Shown here piece by piece: positions 1 to 8,380 of a stretch of DNA of 64,000 nt. Within the stretch, counting starts at the first letter, position 1, and each line of letters starts with the position of its first letter. The notes below the pieces were generated by a model. That model worked only from the letters and a program-made list of their open reading frames with translations, was not told the DNA's origin and searched no databases. The DNA is taken from contig NZ_JFGS01000012.1 of assembly GCF_000740775.1 (NCBI RefSeq), positions 1 to 64,000 of the forward strand. The letters are read 5' to 3'. A program made the translations under genes and the position numbers. Source of the DNA: Haematobacter missouriensis. Lineage in GTDB: Bacteria; Pseudomonadota; Alphaproteobacteria; Rhodobacterales; Rhodobacteraceae.

Positions 1-205
1 GGCGCAAGTCGTGGATAGGCGCAAACGGCTTTCGGCGCAAATCTCGGCACGCAGGAAGCAAAACATCCCTGCGGACCTCGAGGGTATGCCGACCTGGCGG
101 CTACGCTGGACACTCAGATCCGTGACCTGGAGCGGCGGATCGAAAGCGTCATCGCCCAAGAGGAGGCGTCGGCCGTCAGGGCAAGGCTTCTGCTGTCCAT
201 CCCCG
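1..205 (+). pseudogene. IS110-family transposase remnant (frameshifted, cut at the window edge)
   Basis: Translation gives stretches typical of the middle of IS110-family DEDD transposases. One frame has an R/K-rich helix near 10-70 (VVDRRKRLSAQISARRKQN). Another frame has DTQIRDLERRIESVIAQEE followed by RARLLLSIP near 85-200, equivalent to the 'L(L)RSIPGIG' segment before the C-terminal transposase_20 domain. The switch of frame shows at least one frameshift, and the reading stops abruptly near 205 where a reverse-strand IS5 remnant begins. No catalytic domain is left in the window, so this is a dead fragment; whether more lies to the left cannot be seen. Confidence 0.6.
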
Positions 206-689
206 CTACGTGAAGGCCATGCTTGCGCAGATGTCATTCTCCATCGCCGAGAAAATTGGTTCCGATGCCGTCCATCGTCAGGTTCAGTGGCTTGGCGTCC
301 GATGCATCAAATACATTCACCTTGATCAATCTATGTCTGCGGCTCAGGCTTGAGAAGCTAGGTGCGGGTCGATCGATCCCGGCCATCGACAAAATGCTCG
401 CGACCATTCCGGTCGTTTGCCAAGAGGAGCCCGAACGGAACATTCGCCGTCAGGCAGAATAGGATCGTGGCATCGCGGAAACCGGAGGGCGGCCATTGCA
501 ACCGGCCTTCGGGGCAAACCCTGTCTTGTCCGTGTCCTGCACGATCAGCAGGGAGCCACCTTGCATCAGTACCTCATTGTAATTCTTCCAGTTTGCCGTC
601 CCATAGTGGGCAGGGTCACCATCTCAGTCCATCAACCTCATGGGTCCCGGGTGTGAACCACACTCCCACGGGACTTCTGCAAAAACGCC
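205..689 (-). pseudogene. IS5-family (IS903-like) transposase remnant
   Basis: Read on the minus strand from about 618 downwards, three frames together give an IS5-type transposase N-terminal half: PAHYGTANWKNYNEVLMQGG (618-560 area), APKAGCNGRPP, then FRDATILFCLTANVPFGLLL, then MVASILSMAGIDRPAPSFSS and FLGDGE followed by a TGA where the family has Trp, and HLRKHG. At least two frameshifts and one nonsense change are needed. Bases 672-689 read GACTTCTGCAAAAACGCC, close to the terminal repeat of IS903-type elements, so 689 is the likely outer end. The other end is lost at the junction with the IS110 remnant near 205. The DDE catalytic core is missing. Confidence 0.65.
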
Positions 690-1085
690 GATTTCAACGG
701 GGCCTCCTTCGGCTCACCGGCATCGTGATGTCTCAGCCAACCGTGCAAGCGTAGACTACACGATGGCTCGCTCGTTTCGCGATCTTCCGTCGCTCAGAGA
801 AAGCCGCTTCACCCGTCGAAATGCCGCATTCCCCGGGTTCGTCCATGTGCTGACGGCCGACCGCAAGGACTTGCGCCGCGAGGAAGGATGTTCCGCGCGA
901 AAGGCAACCCCCTCACGTTACATCAGCGGGCGACGGTGAAGGCTTGCGCGACCCTATGGCCGGAGGCTGAGGTATTGCGTCCATTCGCCACATATTCCTG
1001 GAGCGATCAGGACGTTTTGCAACATTGACCCTGGTTGCTGGTCACTGTTTCCTACGGCATTTGCGCCGCTTGCGGCGGCAGCTTT
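690..1085. other. Gene-free stretch between IS remnant and DASS transporter gene
   Basis: About 400 bases with no convincing coding sequence on either strand; short open frames lack recognisable similarity and start signals. A short GC-rich hairpin followed by a T-run lies near 1058-1089, just before the ribosome binding site of the next gene, and may be part of its leader. The promoter of the downstream gene is presumably in this region but no clear -35/-10 pair stands out. Confidence 0.4.
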
Positions 1086-1101
1086 TTCAGGGGGGATTCA
1101 T

Positions 1102-2685
1102 ATGACGGATAAAAAGCCGGAACTGAGTCATCAAGGTCAGTTCAATGAGCAACGTGGGTGGCGGCGGTATAACGTCTGGATCATGCGTGCGCTCGGTATC
1201 ATCGCGGCGCTTGTCGTCTATTCTCTGCTTGCGGGGGCCGAGGGATTGAGTGCGGATGGTCGCGCTGTCGCGGCTATCGCAACTCTCATGGCGATCTGGT
1301 GGATGACGGAGGCCATACCTCTGGCCGCCACGTCGCTGATCCCCATCGTGCTGTTTCCTGCGCTTACCGGGCAAAGCGTGGCTCAGGCGACTTCGCCCTA
1401 TGCAAACCCAATCGTATTCCTTTTTCTGGGCGGATTTCTTATCGCGATCGCCATGGAGAAATGGAACCTGCACCGGCGTATTGCGCTGCTTACCATCGCT
1501 CGTATCGGAGTAGAGCCGCGCCGCATAGTGCTCGGCGTGATGGTTTCCACAGCGTTTCTGTCGATGTGGGTTTCCAATACCGCGACGGCCCTGATGATGC
1601 TGCCCATCGGCATGTCGATCCTGGCGCTGTTCACCAGCGAGGGCAAGTCCGCTGGATCGGTCGAGGACATTGGCGATGGTCAGACTATCACGGAAGCGAT
1701 CCGTGATCCCAATGTGGCGACCTTCGGAGTCTGTCTGATGCTCGGCATCGCATGGTCGGCCTCCATCGGAGGGCTTGGCACACTGCTCGGAAGTCCGCCC
1801 AATGCCATCGTGGCGGGCTATGCGGCGGATACACTGGGCACACCGATCAGCTTCTTCCAGTGGATGATGATCGGCCTGCCGCTCGCCGCGGTGTTCATCC
1901 TGCTGGCGTGGTGGGTGATGACGCGCGTCATCTACCGCTTCGATCTGCCGGAAGTCCCCGGCGGCCGCGGCATGATCGACAAGGAGATCGACGCCCTGGG
2001 GCCGATGAGCCAAGGGGAAAAGGTGGTGCTCGCCGTGTTTGTGAGCGCAGCTTTCCTGTGGATTGCTCCGGGCTTGCTCAGCAATATTCCCCTCGTCTCC
2101 GCAGCTTTGCCTTGGCTGGGCGGTTTCAACGACACCGTCATTGCCATCGCTGCCGGGCTTGCCATGTTCATCCTGCCTGCAGAGGGCAAGACGAAGATGG
2201 TTCTGAACTGGAAAGATGCGGAGGACGGGCTGCCGTGGGGCGTGCTGCTGCTGTTCGGCGGTGGCCTGAGTCTCGCCGCTGCCGTTGGGTCGTCCGGGCT
2301 GGATGATTGGTTCGGCGCGCAGGTGTCCGGTCTGGGTGCACTCCCCGCAATCCTGCTGGTCGCTTCGGTCGTCGGTATCATCCTTTTCCTGACGGAAGTG
2401 ACATCAAATACCGCGACGGCCGCGACGTTCATCCCGATTCTAGGGGGAGTTGCTCTGGGCCTTGACGTCAATGCGATGATGCTGATCGTACCTGCGGCGC
2501 TGGCAGCGACCTGCGCCTTCATGCTGCCGGTAGGCACGCCGCCGAACGCGATCGTCTTTGGCTCGGGGGCGGTCACCATCGCCCAGATGGCGCGGGGTGG
2601 GGCGGTAATGAACCTGATCGGCATACTGCTCATCACCGGCGCGATCTACGCGATAGGCGGGATGGCGCTCGGGATAGAGTTCTGA
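1102..2685 (+). CDS. DASS (SLC13) family sodium:anion symporter
   Basis: A 527-residue integral membrane protein of the divalent anion:Na+ symporter family, which imports dicarboxylates, sulfate or related anions with sodium. The two diagnostic Ser-Asn-Thr motifs of the inverted repeats are present: SNTATALMMLPI near residue 158 and TSNTATAATFIPI near residue 434. The N-terminus has a short cytoplasmic stretch before the first membrane helix near residue 28. The ATG at 1102 has a strong ribosome binding site (run of G's at 1090-1095). It is a single-gene unit ending in a hairpin shared with the convergent gene. The substrate cannot be told from sequence; a C4-dicarboxylate or sulfonate-type anion is plausible. 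Confidence 0.88.
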   Translation: MTDKKPELSHQGQFNEQRGWRRYNVWIMRALGIIAALVVYSLLAGAEGLSADGRAVAAIATLMAIWWMTEAIPLAATSLIPIVLFPALTGQSVAQATSPYANPIVFLFLGGFLIAIAMEKWNLHRRIALLTIARIGVEPRRIVLGVMVSTAFLSMWVSNTATALMMLPIGMSILALFTSEGKSAGSVEDIGDGQTITEAIRDPNVATFGVCLMLGIAWSASIGGLGTLLGSPPNAIVAGYAADTLGTPISFFQWMMIGLPLAAVFILLAWWVMTRVIYRFDLPEVPGGRGMIDKEIDALGPMSQGEKVVLAVFVSAAFLWIAPGLLSNIPLVSAALPWLGGFNDTVIAIAAGLAMFILPAEGKTKMVLNWKDAEDGLPWGVLLLFGGGLSLAAAVGSSGLDDWFGAQVSGLGALPAILLVASVVGIILFLTEVTSNTATAATFIPILGGVALGLDVNAMMLIVPAALAATCAFMLPVGTPPNAIVFGSGAVTIAQMARGGAVMNLIGILLITGAIYAIGGMALGIEF

Positions 2686-2695
2686 TCTGTCTCTT

Positions 2696-2733
2696 CCGCG
2701 ATCGGAGGGGTTACTCGCCCCCTCCGATCGCGG
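2696..2733. terminator. Perfect hairpin between convergent genes (bidirectional terminator)
   Basis: CCGCGATCGGAGGGG (2696-2710) pairs with its complement at 2718-2733 across a 7-base loop, a 15-16 bp stem. It starts 11 bases after the symporter stop codon. The right arm encodes the last codons of the convergent AIM24-like gene, whose TAA stop lies in the loop. There is no long T-run on either side, so termination may be only partly intrinsic. Confidence 0.65.
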
Positions 2734-3388
2734 CCTGTTCGGCGATCGTCCTGTAAAGACGCTCGTTCCAATAGGGCACCCAGCAGACCAACGCGCGGCC
2801 CGTCCCATGGAAGGCACGCAACCGCCTCTGACCGGAGATCAGGCTGCGGGGCCATCTCGCCGGTGCGCGGGATGAAAACTTCAGCCCGCCCGTCCGGCCC
2901 AGAACGAGCCGTCCCTGAACACGGAAGTCGCTGTCATCGACATAGATTGTCTCGACGGGTCCGGGAGCATTGATGGCAACCTTGCCTACGCCAGAAACCG
3001 TTGTCTTCCATGACAAAAATCCATCCCCCGCCCAGAAGCTTGACCATGCGGGTTCGCGTGTCATGCCCAGCTGCACGGATCCTTCGGAGGCCCAGTAGGC
3101 CCCCGGTTCCAGTATCCAGCGCTCACCCGGGGTTACGTCGAGAAGATGGTAGCCCCCAAGCGTTGGTTGAAGGAGAACGGAGCCGGTCCCCGAGTAATAA
3201 GGCCGGATCCGGGCGTCCGAGGTGAAGAAGGATCGAAAGATGTCACGTGGCCCGGGAAGACGGGGCGTCATGACCACCTTGCCCTGCATGGTGGACATTG
3301 CGCCATGGCGGGCGCGCACCGTTTCCTCTGCCATGTCGATGCGGATCTGACGCATCCCTTCAACCTCACGGACACTGAACTCCGCCAT
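2711..3388 (-). CDS. AIM24/DUF124 family protein
   Basis: A protein of about 225 residues resembling the AIM24 (formerly DUF124, TIGR00266-like) family: beta-rich, with the characteristic early GAMSTMQGKVVMTP region and the later YVDDSDFRVQGRLVLGRTGGLKF stretch. The family has no settled biochemical role; the yeast member affects mitochondrial inner-membrane organisation. The start at 3388 (ATG) is chosen because GGGAGA lies 6 bases upstream; a GTG directly before it is the alternative. It follows the DUF4239 gene by 12 bases on the same strand, so the two are probably co-transcribed. Its 3' end is built into the hairpin shared with the symporter gene. Confidence 0.7.
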   Translation of the reverse strand: MAEFSVREVEGMRQIRIDMAEETVRARHGAMSTMQGKVVMTPRLPGPRDIFRSFFTSDARIRPYYSGTGSVLLQPTLGGYHLLDVTPGERWILEPGAYWASEGSVQLGMTREPAWSSFWAGDGFLSWKTTVSGVGKVAINAPGPVETIYVDDSDFRVQGRLVLGRTGGLKFSSRAPARWPRSLISGQRRLRAFHGTGRALVCWVPYWNERLYRTIAEQAAIGGGE

Positions 3389-3400
3389 CACCGTCTCCCT

Positions 3401-4201
3401 TCAGTAACGCGGCTCGTCCCACGACATCGACCGCTCCCAGACCATAATGAGGGATTCCGGTCTCAGCCCGGCCGCCCCGCGCAGTGGCGCATCCAGCGTG
3501 GACATCACGAACAGAATGACGGCGAGAAAGAGCGAGGTGACCGCGCCGAGAAAGAACTGCCGCAGCGGCCGCATGCGCAGCAGGCAGATCAGCAGAACGC
3601 TTATGACTGCGCCGCCGAACACGGCGTACCACATCGCCTGCGGGATCCGTACGAAGACGGCGGCGATGCGCTGCTGCCGGGCCGTCACGAAGTCGCGGAA
3701 CGCGGAGAGCACCTCGGCATGCACGATCTCCTGCCCCGGCGTCTGCGGCTCGAATTCCGCCAGACGTTGGCGCATGGCATTGGAGCGGTTGTTGCCTCCG
3801 TCTAGGAAGTCGCCGTGTTGATGTGCGGCCCAGTCCTTGTGGATGGTGAACAACACATAATCGCGCAGCATATCCTTCATGTCGGATCGCAGCGGCTCGG
3901 GGTACACGTTCACATCGGCATAGAGAGCAGAAATGGAATTCGCCTCATCCAGCATGGCGGTGCGGACGCGGTCGTTGTTCTGATAGGCTGATACGGTGAG
4001 AAGGCCGAGCAGCAGCCCATAGAAAAGGCTGAAACCCGAGGTTGCATAATTGATGGATTCGTTCAGATCCGGGCCGGAGCCGATCAGGACACGCATAACC
4101 GGTTTGAACACCAGCATCCCAAGCAACATGCCAATGATCGCCATGGCAAGGAAGCCGATCGCCAGTTGCTGCTGGGGAATATCGTAGACGAAATCAAACA
4201 T
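3401..4201 (-). CDS. DUF4239 (bestrophin-like) membrane protein
   Basis: About 266 residues with four predicted membrane segments in two pairs: one pair near the N-terminus (LAIGFLAMAIIGMLLGMLVF and a segment around YGLLLGLLTVSAY) and one near the C-terminus (WYAVFGGAVISVLLICLL and FFLGAVTSLFLAVILFVM). The soluble region between is helical, with the DEANSISALYADVNVYPEP motif typical of DUF4239 proteins. The family is distantly related to bestrophin channels but no transport activity has been shown. ATG 4201 is used; an upstream in-frame TTG at 4228 is possible. It sits directly upstream of the AIM24-like gene and is divergent from the TAXI gene, with 125 bases between. Confidence 0.65.
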   Translation of the reverse strand: MFDFVYDIPQQQLAIGFLAMAIIGMLLGMLVFKPVMRVLIGSGPDLNESINYATSGFSLFYGLLLGLLTVSAYQNNDRVRTAMLDEANSISALYADVNVYPEPLRSDMKDMLRDYVLFTIHKDWAAHQHGDFLDGGNNRSNAMRQRLAEFEPQTPGQEIVHAEVLSAFRDFVTARQQRIAAVFVRIPQAMWYAVFGGAVISVLLICLLRMRPLRQFFLGAVTSLFLAVILFVMSTLDAPLRGAAGLRPESLIMVWERSMSWDEPRY

Positions 4202-4326
4202 GAGCGTGTGCCCGTAGATGTCACGCAAACCTATCGCGCGAACGGAGAAGCGCGAAGGGTAAAATGCAAATTGTCGCCTGTGGAACGCTCGATTAGTCTC
4301 TGCGTGCAGATTAGTACGGGTTGCTC

Positions 4327-5298
4327 ATGATGGTCTCGTTCTTTCGGCTACTTTTTGCACTGTCGACCGTGATCGCATCCCCAGCGATGGCAGTGGATCA
4401 GGCTTCCCCGGATCTGCGATTCTTCTCGATCGGAACGGGGGAGGTTACAGGGAACTACTATGCAGCGGCCAAGGCGATCTGCGGTGCCGTCAACCGTCAC
4501 TCCGACGGTACGATCCGATGCAGCGCGGAAGCAACACAGGGAACGATCTACAACCTTGCCGCGCTGAAAGCCGGCGATCTGGACTTTGCTATCGTGCAAT
4601 CGGACTGGTTGAGATATGCCTATCAAGGTGCGGGCATTTTCGAGGCAGAAGGTCCGATGACCGAGCTTCGGACGGTCATGGCGCTCTATCCCGAAACGCT
4701 CACCATCCTCGCCGCGCGCGGCCGTGGGATCGACAGTCTGCTGGCGCTGCGGGGGCATCGGATCGACATCGGCGCGCCGGCCTCAGGTCGGCATGCGACG
4801 GCTCTCAGAGTGCTCGATGCCGTCGGATTGAGCAGCAACGACTTTCCTGTGGTGCTCGAACTCCCGATCACGAGCGCCTATGAAGAGCTCTGCGCGGGGA
4901 GGATCGATGCCTCCATTCTTGTGATTGGGCATCCCAATGAGGGCCTCGCAAGCGCCATTTCAAGATGCAATCTTGAAATCGTTGGGATTTCCGCACCGAC
5001 GAGCGAGGACATTCTTTCCCGGCATCCGGATTTCCGGGCGATCTCCATCCCCGCCTCGGACTATGGTCTTGCGGCAGATATCCCTTCTCTCGCCGTCACC
5101 GCGACGGTTATCACCCTGGCCGCCCAACCTGATGATCTGGTGAGGACGCTGGTCGAACAGACCCGCGCTGCTCTGCCGGAGCTGCGTATAGCAGCGCCGA
5201 TTTTCGGCGCGGTTGAAGCGTCCGGGATGGGAAAGGGAGCAGAGGTCGCGCCGCTTCATCCGGGGGCTGCAGCAGCCTACGAAGCGCTGCCGCCATGA
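4327..5298 (+). CDS. TAXI-family TRAP solute-binding protein
   Basis: About 323 residues with an N-terminal signal peptide ending near AMAVDQ and the TAXI-family opening 'FFSIGTGEVTGNYYAAAKAIC', followed by 'STQGT'-like EATQGTIYNLAALKAGDLDFAIVQSD. TAXI proteins are periplasmic receptors that deliver ligands (often glutamate/glutamine-type or unknown acids) to fused DctQM-type TRAP membrane proteins. No TAXI membrane component is adjacent, so it is either an orphan receptor or a signalling receptor working with the neighbouring membrane proteins (inference). Two ATGs, 4327 and 4330, are possible starts. Confidence 0.8.
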   Translation: MMVSFFRLLFALSTVIASPAMAVDQASPDLRFFSIGTGEVTGNYYAAAKAICGAVNRHSDGTIRCSAEATQGTIYNLAALKAGDLDFAIVQSDWLRYAYQGAGIFEAEGPMTELRTVMALYPETLTILAARGRGIDSLLALRGHRIDIGAPASGRHATALRVLDAVGLSSNDFPVVLELPITSAYEELCAGRIDASILVIGHPNEGLASAISRCNLEIVGISAPTSEDILSRHPDFRAISIPASDYGLAADIPSLAVTATVITLAAQPDDLVRTLVEQTRAALPELRIAAPIFGAVEASGMGKGAEVAPLHPGAAAAYEALPP

Positions 5299-5525
5299 CC
5301 ATCACGATAATCTGTGACCGCTAACGCCGCTTCAGCGCATCGAAATATACAGTATGGCGGAAATGAGAGATATATGGTCGCAAATCGTACTCCGCCCGAC
5401 GCGGCTTCCGCCATTTTGGTGGGAAGTTTTGTAGGGGCGTGAAAAGCTGTGAAGGGCGGGGCAAACCGGAAATTGGGCGGTTGTGCGGGTAGGGCTCTCC
5501 GTCCGCATCGCTCATTGGCGGCAAG

Positions 5526-6350
5526 ATGAGTGACGCGGTCCGGCGATCGGCAGACATGCGGATCGGTTTGATCGGTGCGACGGGTTGGATCGGCGGGGCG
5601 CTGGGGACGCGGCTTTTGACATCGGGGATCGTCAGTCCCTACAGTCTGGTTGCGATGAACCGTAGTGGCGACCCTGGCCCCTACGCGCCATACGCAATCG
5701 GCTGGGTCGGTGATCCGCTGGAACTTGCGGCGCAGGTGGATGTGGTCATCGTTGCGGTTCGGCCCGAGACATGGCCGGGGCTCCGGCTGCAAGCTCCGGG
5801 TAAGCTGCTCATTTCCTTGATGGCTGGCGTGGGAAGCGGCGAGCTTGCCCGTAGCGGCGCGCGCATTGTGCGCGCAATGCCGAATGCCGCGGTCGAAACC
5901 GGGAGATCCTACTCGCCCTTTTGGGCTGGAGCCGGGGTGACAATGGCGGATCGCGGCGTGGTTCACCGTATTCTGGGCGCAATCGGCACCTTTGATGAAT
6001 TGCCCGAGGAACGGCAGATCGACATGATCACCGCCGTTTCAGGCTCTGGTGCGGCCTATCCCTCCCTGATGATGGTTGCGATGGTTGACGTGATGAAGCG
6101 GCACGGAATTCCGGACGGCATCGCTTGGCATGCGGCGGAAGCTGCCGTCTGCGGTGGCGCTGCCCTGTTAGCCGGGCAGCCGCAGCAGGCGCAGAATTTC
6201 CTCGCTGCCTATCGCGACTATGGCGGAACTACCGCCGCGGGTCTGGACGCGGCGGCAAGAGGAGGGTTTTCCACCGCGCTGGAAACAGCGCTTGAAGCCG
6301 CTGCTGAAAGGGCACGGACCATGACCATGGCCGGTTCAGGAGCCGTCTAA
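5526..6350 (+). CDS. ProC-like pyrroline-5-carboxylate reductase family protein
   Basis: About 274 residues: an N-terminal NAD(P)-binding Rossmann region (MRIGLIGATGWIGGALG) and a C-terminal P5CR dimerisation domain with AVSGSGAAYPSLMMVAMVDV. The nucleotide-binding loop is G-A-T-G-W-I-G instead of the usual GxGxxG, and the protein lacks the canonical FAGTQ-like context, so it is a divergent clade of the family. The gene lies 74 bases upstream of a glycine betaine/proline-type ABC importer and in the same direction, which suggests a role in using or making proline, a proline-betaine-like compound or a related imino acid (inference). An in-frame ATG at 5556 is an alternative start. Confidence 0.75.
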   Translation: MSDAVRRSADMRIGLIGATGWIGGALGTRLLTSGIVSPYSLVAMNRSGDPGPYAPYAIGWVGDPLELAAQVDVVIVAVRPETWPGLRLQAPGKLLISLMAGVGSGELARSGARIVRAMPNAAVETGRSYSPFWAGAGVTMADRGVVHRILGAIGTFDELPEERQIDMITAVSGSGAAYPSLMMVAMVDVMKRHGIPDGIAWHAAEAAVCGGAALLAGQPQQAQNFLAAYRDYGGTTAAGLDAAARGGFSTALETALEAAAERARTMTMAGSGAV

Positions 6351-6424
6351 CGCATTTCAAGGTGCTCGACGTGCCAAAGCGGCAGCTCGCGGGCAGATCA
6401 CAAAAGCCGCAACAGGGAATGGAA

Positions 6425-7420
6425 ATGAAAAAGCTAGCGTGTCTCATTGCGGTTGCCCTTCCGGCGGCGTTTTCGACGGCTGCCAGCGCAGCTTGCGGCA
6501 GCTTCACCATCGCGAGCATGAACTGGCAGAGCGCCGAGGTGTTGGCGAGCCTTGACCAGTTCATTCTGAATACCGGCTATGGTTGCAGTGCCGAGATCAC
6601 TACCAGCGACACGGTGCCCGCCATCACCTCTCTGGTGGAGAAGGGCAAGCCCGAGGTCGTGCCAGAGTCCTGGGTCGATCTTATGCCCGAGGTGGTCGCG
6701 GGCGGTCTGAAGGATGGAAAGATCGTCGAACTCTCCCGCTCGCTTTCCGACGGTGGGCAGCAGGGCTGGTTTATCCCTCGCTATATGCTCGACGAGCATC
6801 CCAACCTCAACAAGATCGAGGAGATACTTGCTCATCCCGAACTCTTCCCGGCACCGGAGGATAAGTCGAAAGGTGCCGTCTATAACGGCCCGCAGGGCTG
6901 GGGCGGAACGGTGGTGACAACACAGCTCGCCAAAGCGTTCGGGATAGAGAACAAGGGGTTCACCCTTGTCGATACAGGCTCCGCCGCGGGGCTCGACGGC
7001 TCGATGGCCAAGGCCTATGAACAGAAGGCGCCATGGCTTGGCTTCTATTGGTCGCCCACGTCGATGCTGGGCAAGTACGATATGGTCGCGGTGGATTTCG
7101 GCATGGCGAATGACCCTGCGGAATGGAAGCGCTGCACCTCTTCGGCCGATTGTGCCGATCCGAAGCCCAACGCCTTCCCACGGGACAATGTCTTTACGCT
7201 CGTGTCGAAGAAATTCGCGGACGAGACCGATCCTGCGGTCATTGACTATCTGAAAAAGCGCAGCTGGACAAATGATACCGTGAACCAGCTCATGGCGTGG
7301 ATGACCGACAATCAAGCGACGGGAGAGGATGGCGCGCGGCAGTTCCTGAAAGAACATCCCGATATGTGGAGTGCATGGGTGAGCCCTGAAGCAGCCGAGC
7401 GCATCAAGGCGGCACTCTGA
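6425..7420 (+). CDS. Glycine betaine/proline-type ABC transporter substrate-binding protein (OpuAC domain)
   Basis: About 331 residues with a signal peptide (KKLACLIAVALPAAFSTAASA) and an OpuAC/ProX-type ligand-binding domain: FTIASMNWQSAEVLASLDQF at the start, then ITTSDTVPAITSLVEKGKPEVVPESWVD. Tryptophans such as those in MNWQSA, PESWVD, QGWGG and YWSPT are the kind of residues that form the aromatic cage for quaternary ammonium groups in this family. ATG 6425 follows AGGGA by 7 bases; an ATG two codons earlier is also possible. It is the first transporter gene of a proX-proW-proV order and is separated from proW by a small hairpin. Confidence 0.87.
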   Translation: MKKLACLIAVALPAAFSTAASAACGSFTIASMNWQSAEVLASLDQFILNTGYGCSAEITTSDTVPAITSLVEKGKPEVVPESWVDLMPEVVAGGLKDGKIVELSRSLSDGGQQGWFIPRYMLDEHPNLNKIEEILAHPELFPAPEDKSKGAVYNGPQGWGGTVVTTQLAKAFGIENKGFTLVDTGSAAGLDGSMAKAYEQKAPWLGFYWSPTSMLGKYDMVAVDFGMANDPAEWKRCTSSADCADPKPNAFPRDNVFTLVSKKFADETDPAVIDYLKKRSWTNDTVNQLMAWMTDNQATGEDGARQFLKEHPDMWSAWVSPEAAERIKAAL

Positions 7421-7431
7421 TCCGCCAGCGG

Positions 7432-7447
7432 AGCCGCTTCTGCGGCT
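7432..7447 (+). other. Intercistronic hairpin between binding-protein and permease genes
   Basis: AGCCGC (7432-7437), TTCT loop, GCGGCT (7442-7447). This small stem-loop lies 12 bases after the stop of the binding-protein gene and 45 bases before the permease start. Such elements often protect the 3' end of the binding-protein message so that this subunit is made in excess; this is an inference by position. Confidence 0.4.
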
Positions 7448-7492
7448 TCGCGTCCTTTCGCTTGTCATAGCCCATCCGATCAGGAGGTCGCC

Positions 7493-8380
7493 ATGGCCTG
7501 GTTCGACAGGTTTCCGCAACTCGATGACTCGACACTCCGTGATCTCAAGAAGGTCATCGATGAGGGTTTTCGCACCTTCACACGCTCCTACGGGGATGCG
7601 ATCGAAGGCTTTTTCGAGCCGCTCCGGCAGTTCCTGGTATGGTCGGAGGCGTTGTTGACGAGCACGCCATGGCCCCTCGTCCTTGCTGCCATCGCCGCTC
7701 TTGCATGGTTTGCCAGCCGCAACCTGCGCATCGTGATCGCCAGCGTGGCGACGCTCGCTCTGATAGGAGCGTTCGGGATGTGGGACGATACGATGAAGAC
7801 GATCTCCATGATCCTGACATCGACACTTCTTGCCATCGTCATCGGCTTGCCGATAGGCATTCTCATGTCGCGCTCCGACCGGGTTCAGTCTTTCTTCAAC
7901 CCCGTGCTGGACGTGATGCAGACCATGCCGTCCTTCGTCTACCTGATCCCGGTTGTCATGTTGCTGGGCATCGGCAAGGTGCCGGGCCTTATCGCCGTGG
8001 TGATATATGCCATTCCGCCCATGATACGGCTGACGAACCTTGGTATCCGCGAGGTGGATGGCGAGGTGCTCGAAGCGGCGGATGCCTTCGGTTCTTCCCG
8101 CTGGCAACGGCTGGTGAAGGCGGAGCTTCCACTCGCACTGCCGACGATCATGGCGGGTATCAACCAGACCATCATGATGGCGCTGGCGATGGTCGTCATC
8201 GCGTCGATGATCGGCGTGCAGGGTTTGGGCCAGCCCGTGCTGAAGGCGATTTCGAACCAGTATTTCACGCTGGGACTGTTCAACGGGTTGGCCATCGTCG
8301 GTATTGCCATCGTGTTTGACCGGATCAGTCAGGCCTGGGGCTTCCGGCTCCAAAAGCATCGCGGCGGCCATAGTGTCTGA
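7493..8380 (+). CDS. proW: Glycine betaine/proline-type ABC transporter permease
   Basis: About 295 residues. A soluble N-terminal part with FTRSYGDAIEGFFEPLRQFL precedes six membrane segments, and the EAA-type coupling loop is visible as EVDGEVLEAADAFGSSRWQRLVKAELPLALPTIMAG. IGLPIGILMSRSDR and TMPSFVYLIPVVMLLGIGKVPG are standard ProW-family signatures. The start at 7493 follows AGGAGG by about 6 bases. It overlaps the ATPase gene start by 8 bases, so the two are translationally coupled. Confidence 0.88.
   Translation: MAWFDRFPQLDDSTLRDLKKVIDEGFRTFTRSYGDAIEGFFEPLRQFLVWSEALLTSTPWPLVLAAIAALAWFASRNLRIVIASVATLALIGAFGMWDDTMKTISMILTSTLLAIVIGLPIGILMSRSDRVQSFFNPVLDVMQTMPSFVYLIPVVMLLGIGKVPGLIAVVIYAIPPMIRLTNLGIREVDGEVLEAADAFGSSRWQRLVKAELPLALPTIMAGINQTIMMALAMVVIASMIGVQGLGQPVLKAISNQYFTLGLFNGLAIVGIAIVFDRISQAWGFRLQKHRGGHSV

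Noticed and set aside
1058-1089. GC-rich hairpin before the DASS symporter as a terminator of an upstream gene
   Set aside because: No gene ends upstream; it is more likely a leader or chance structure and the stem is imperfect.
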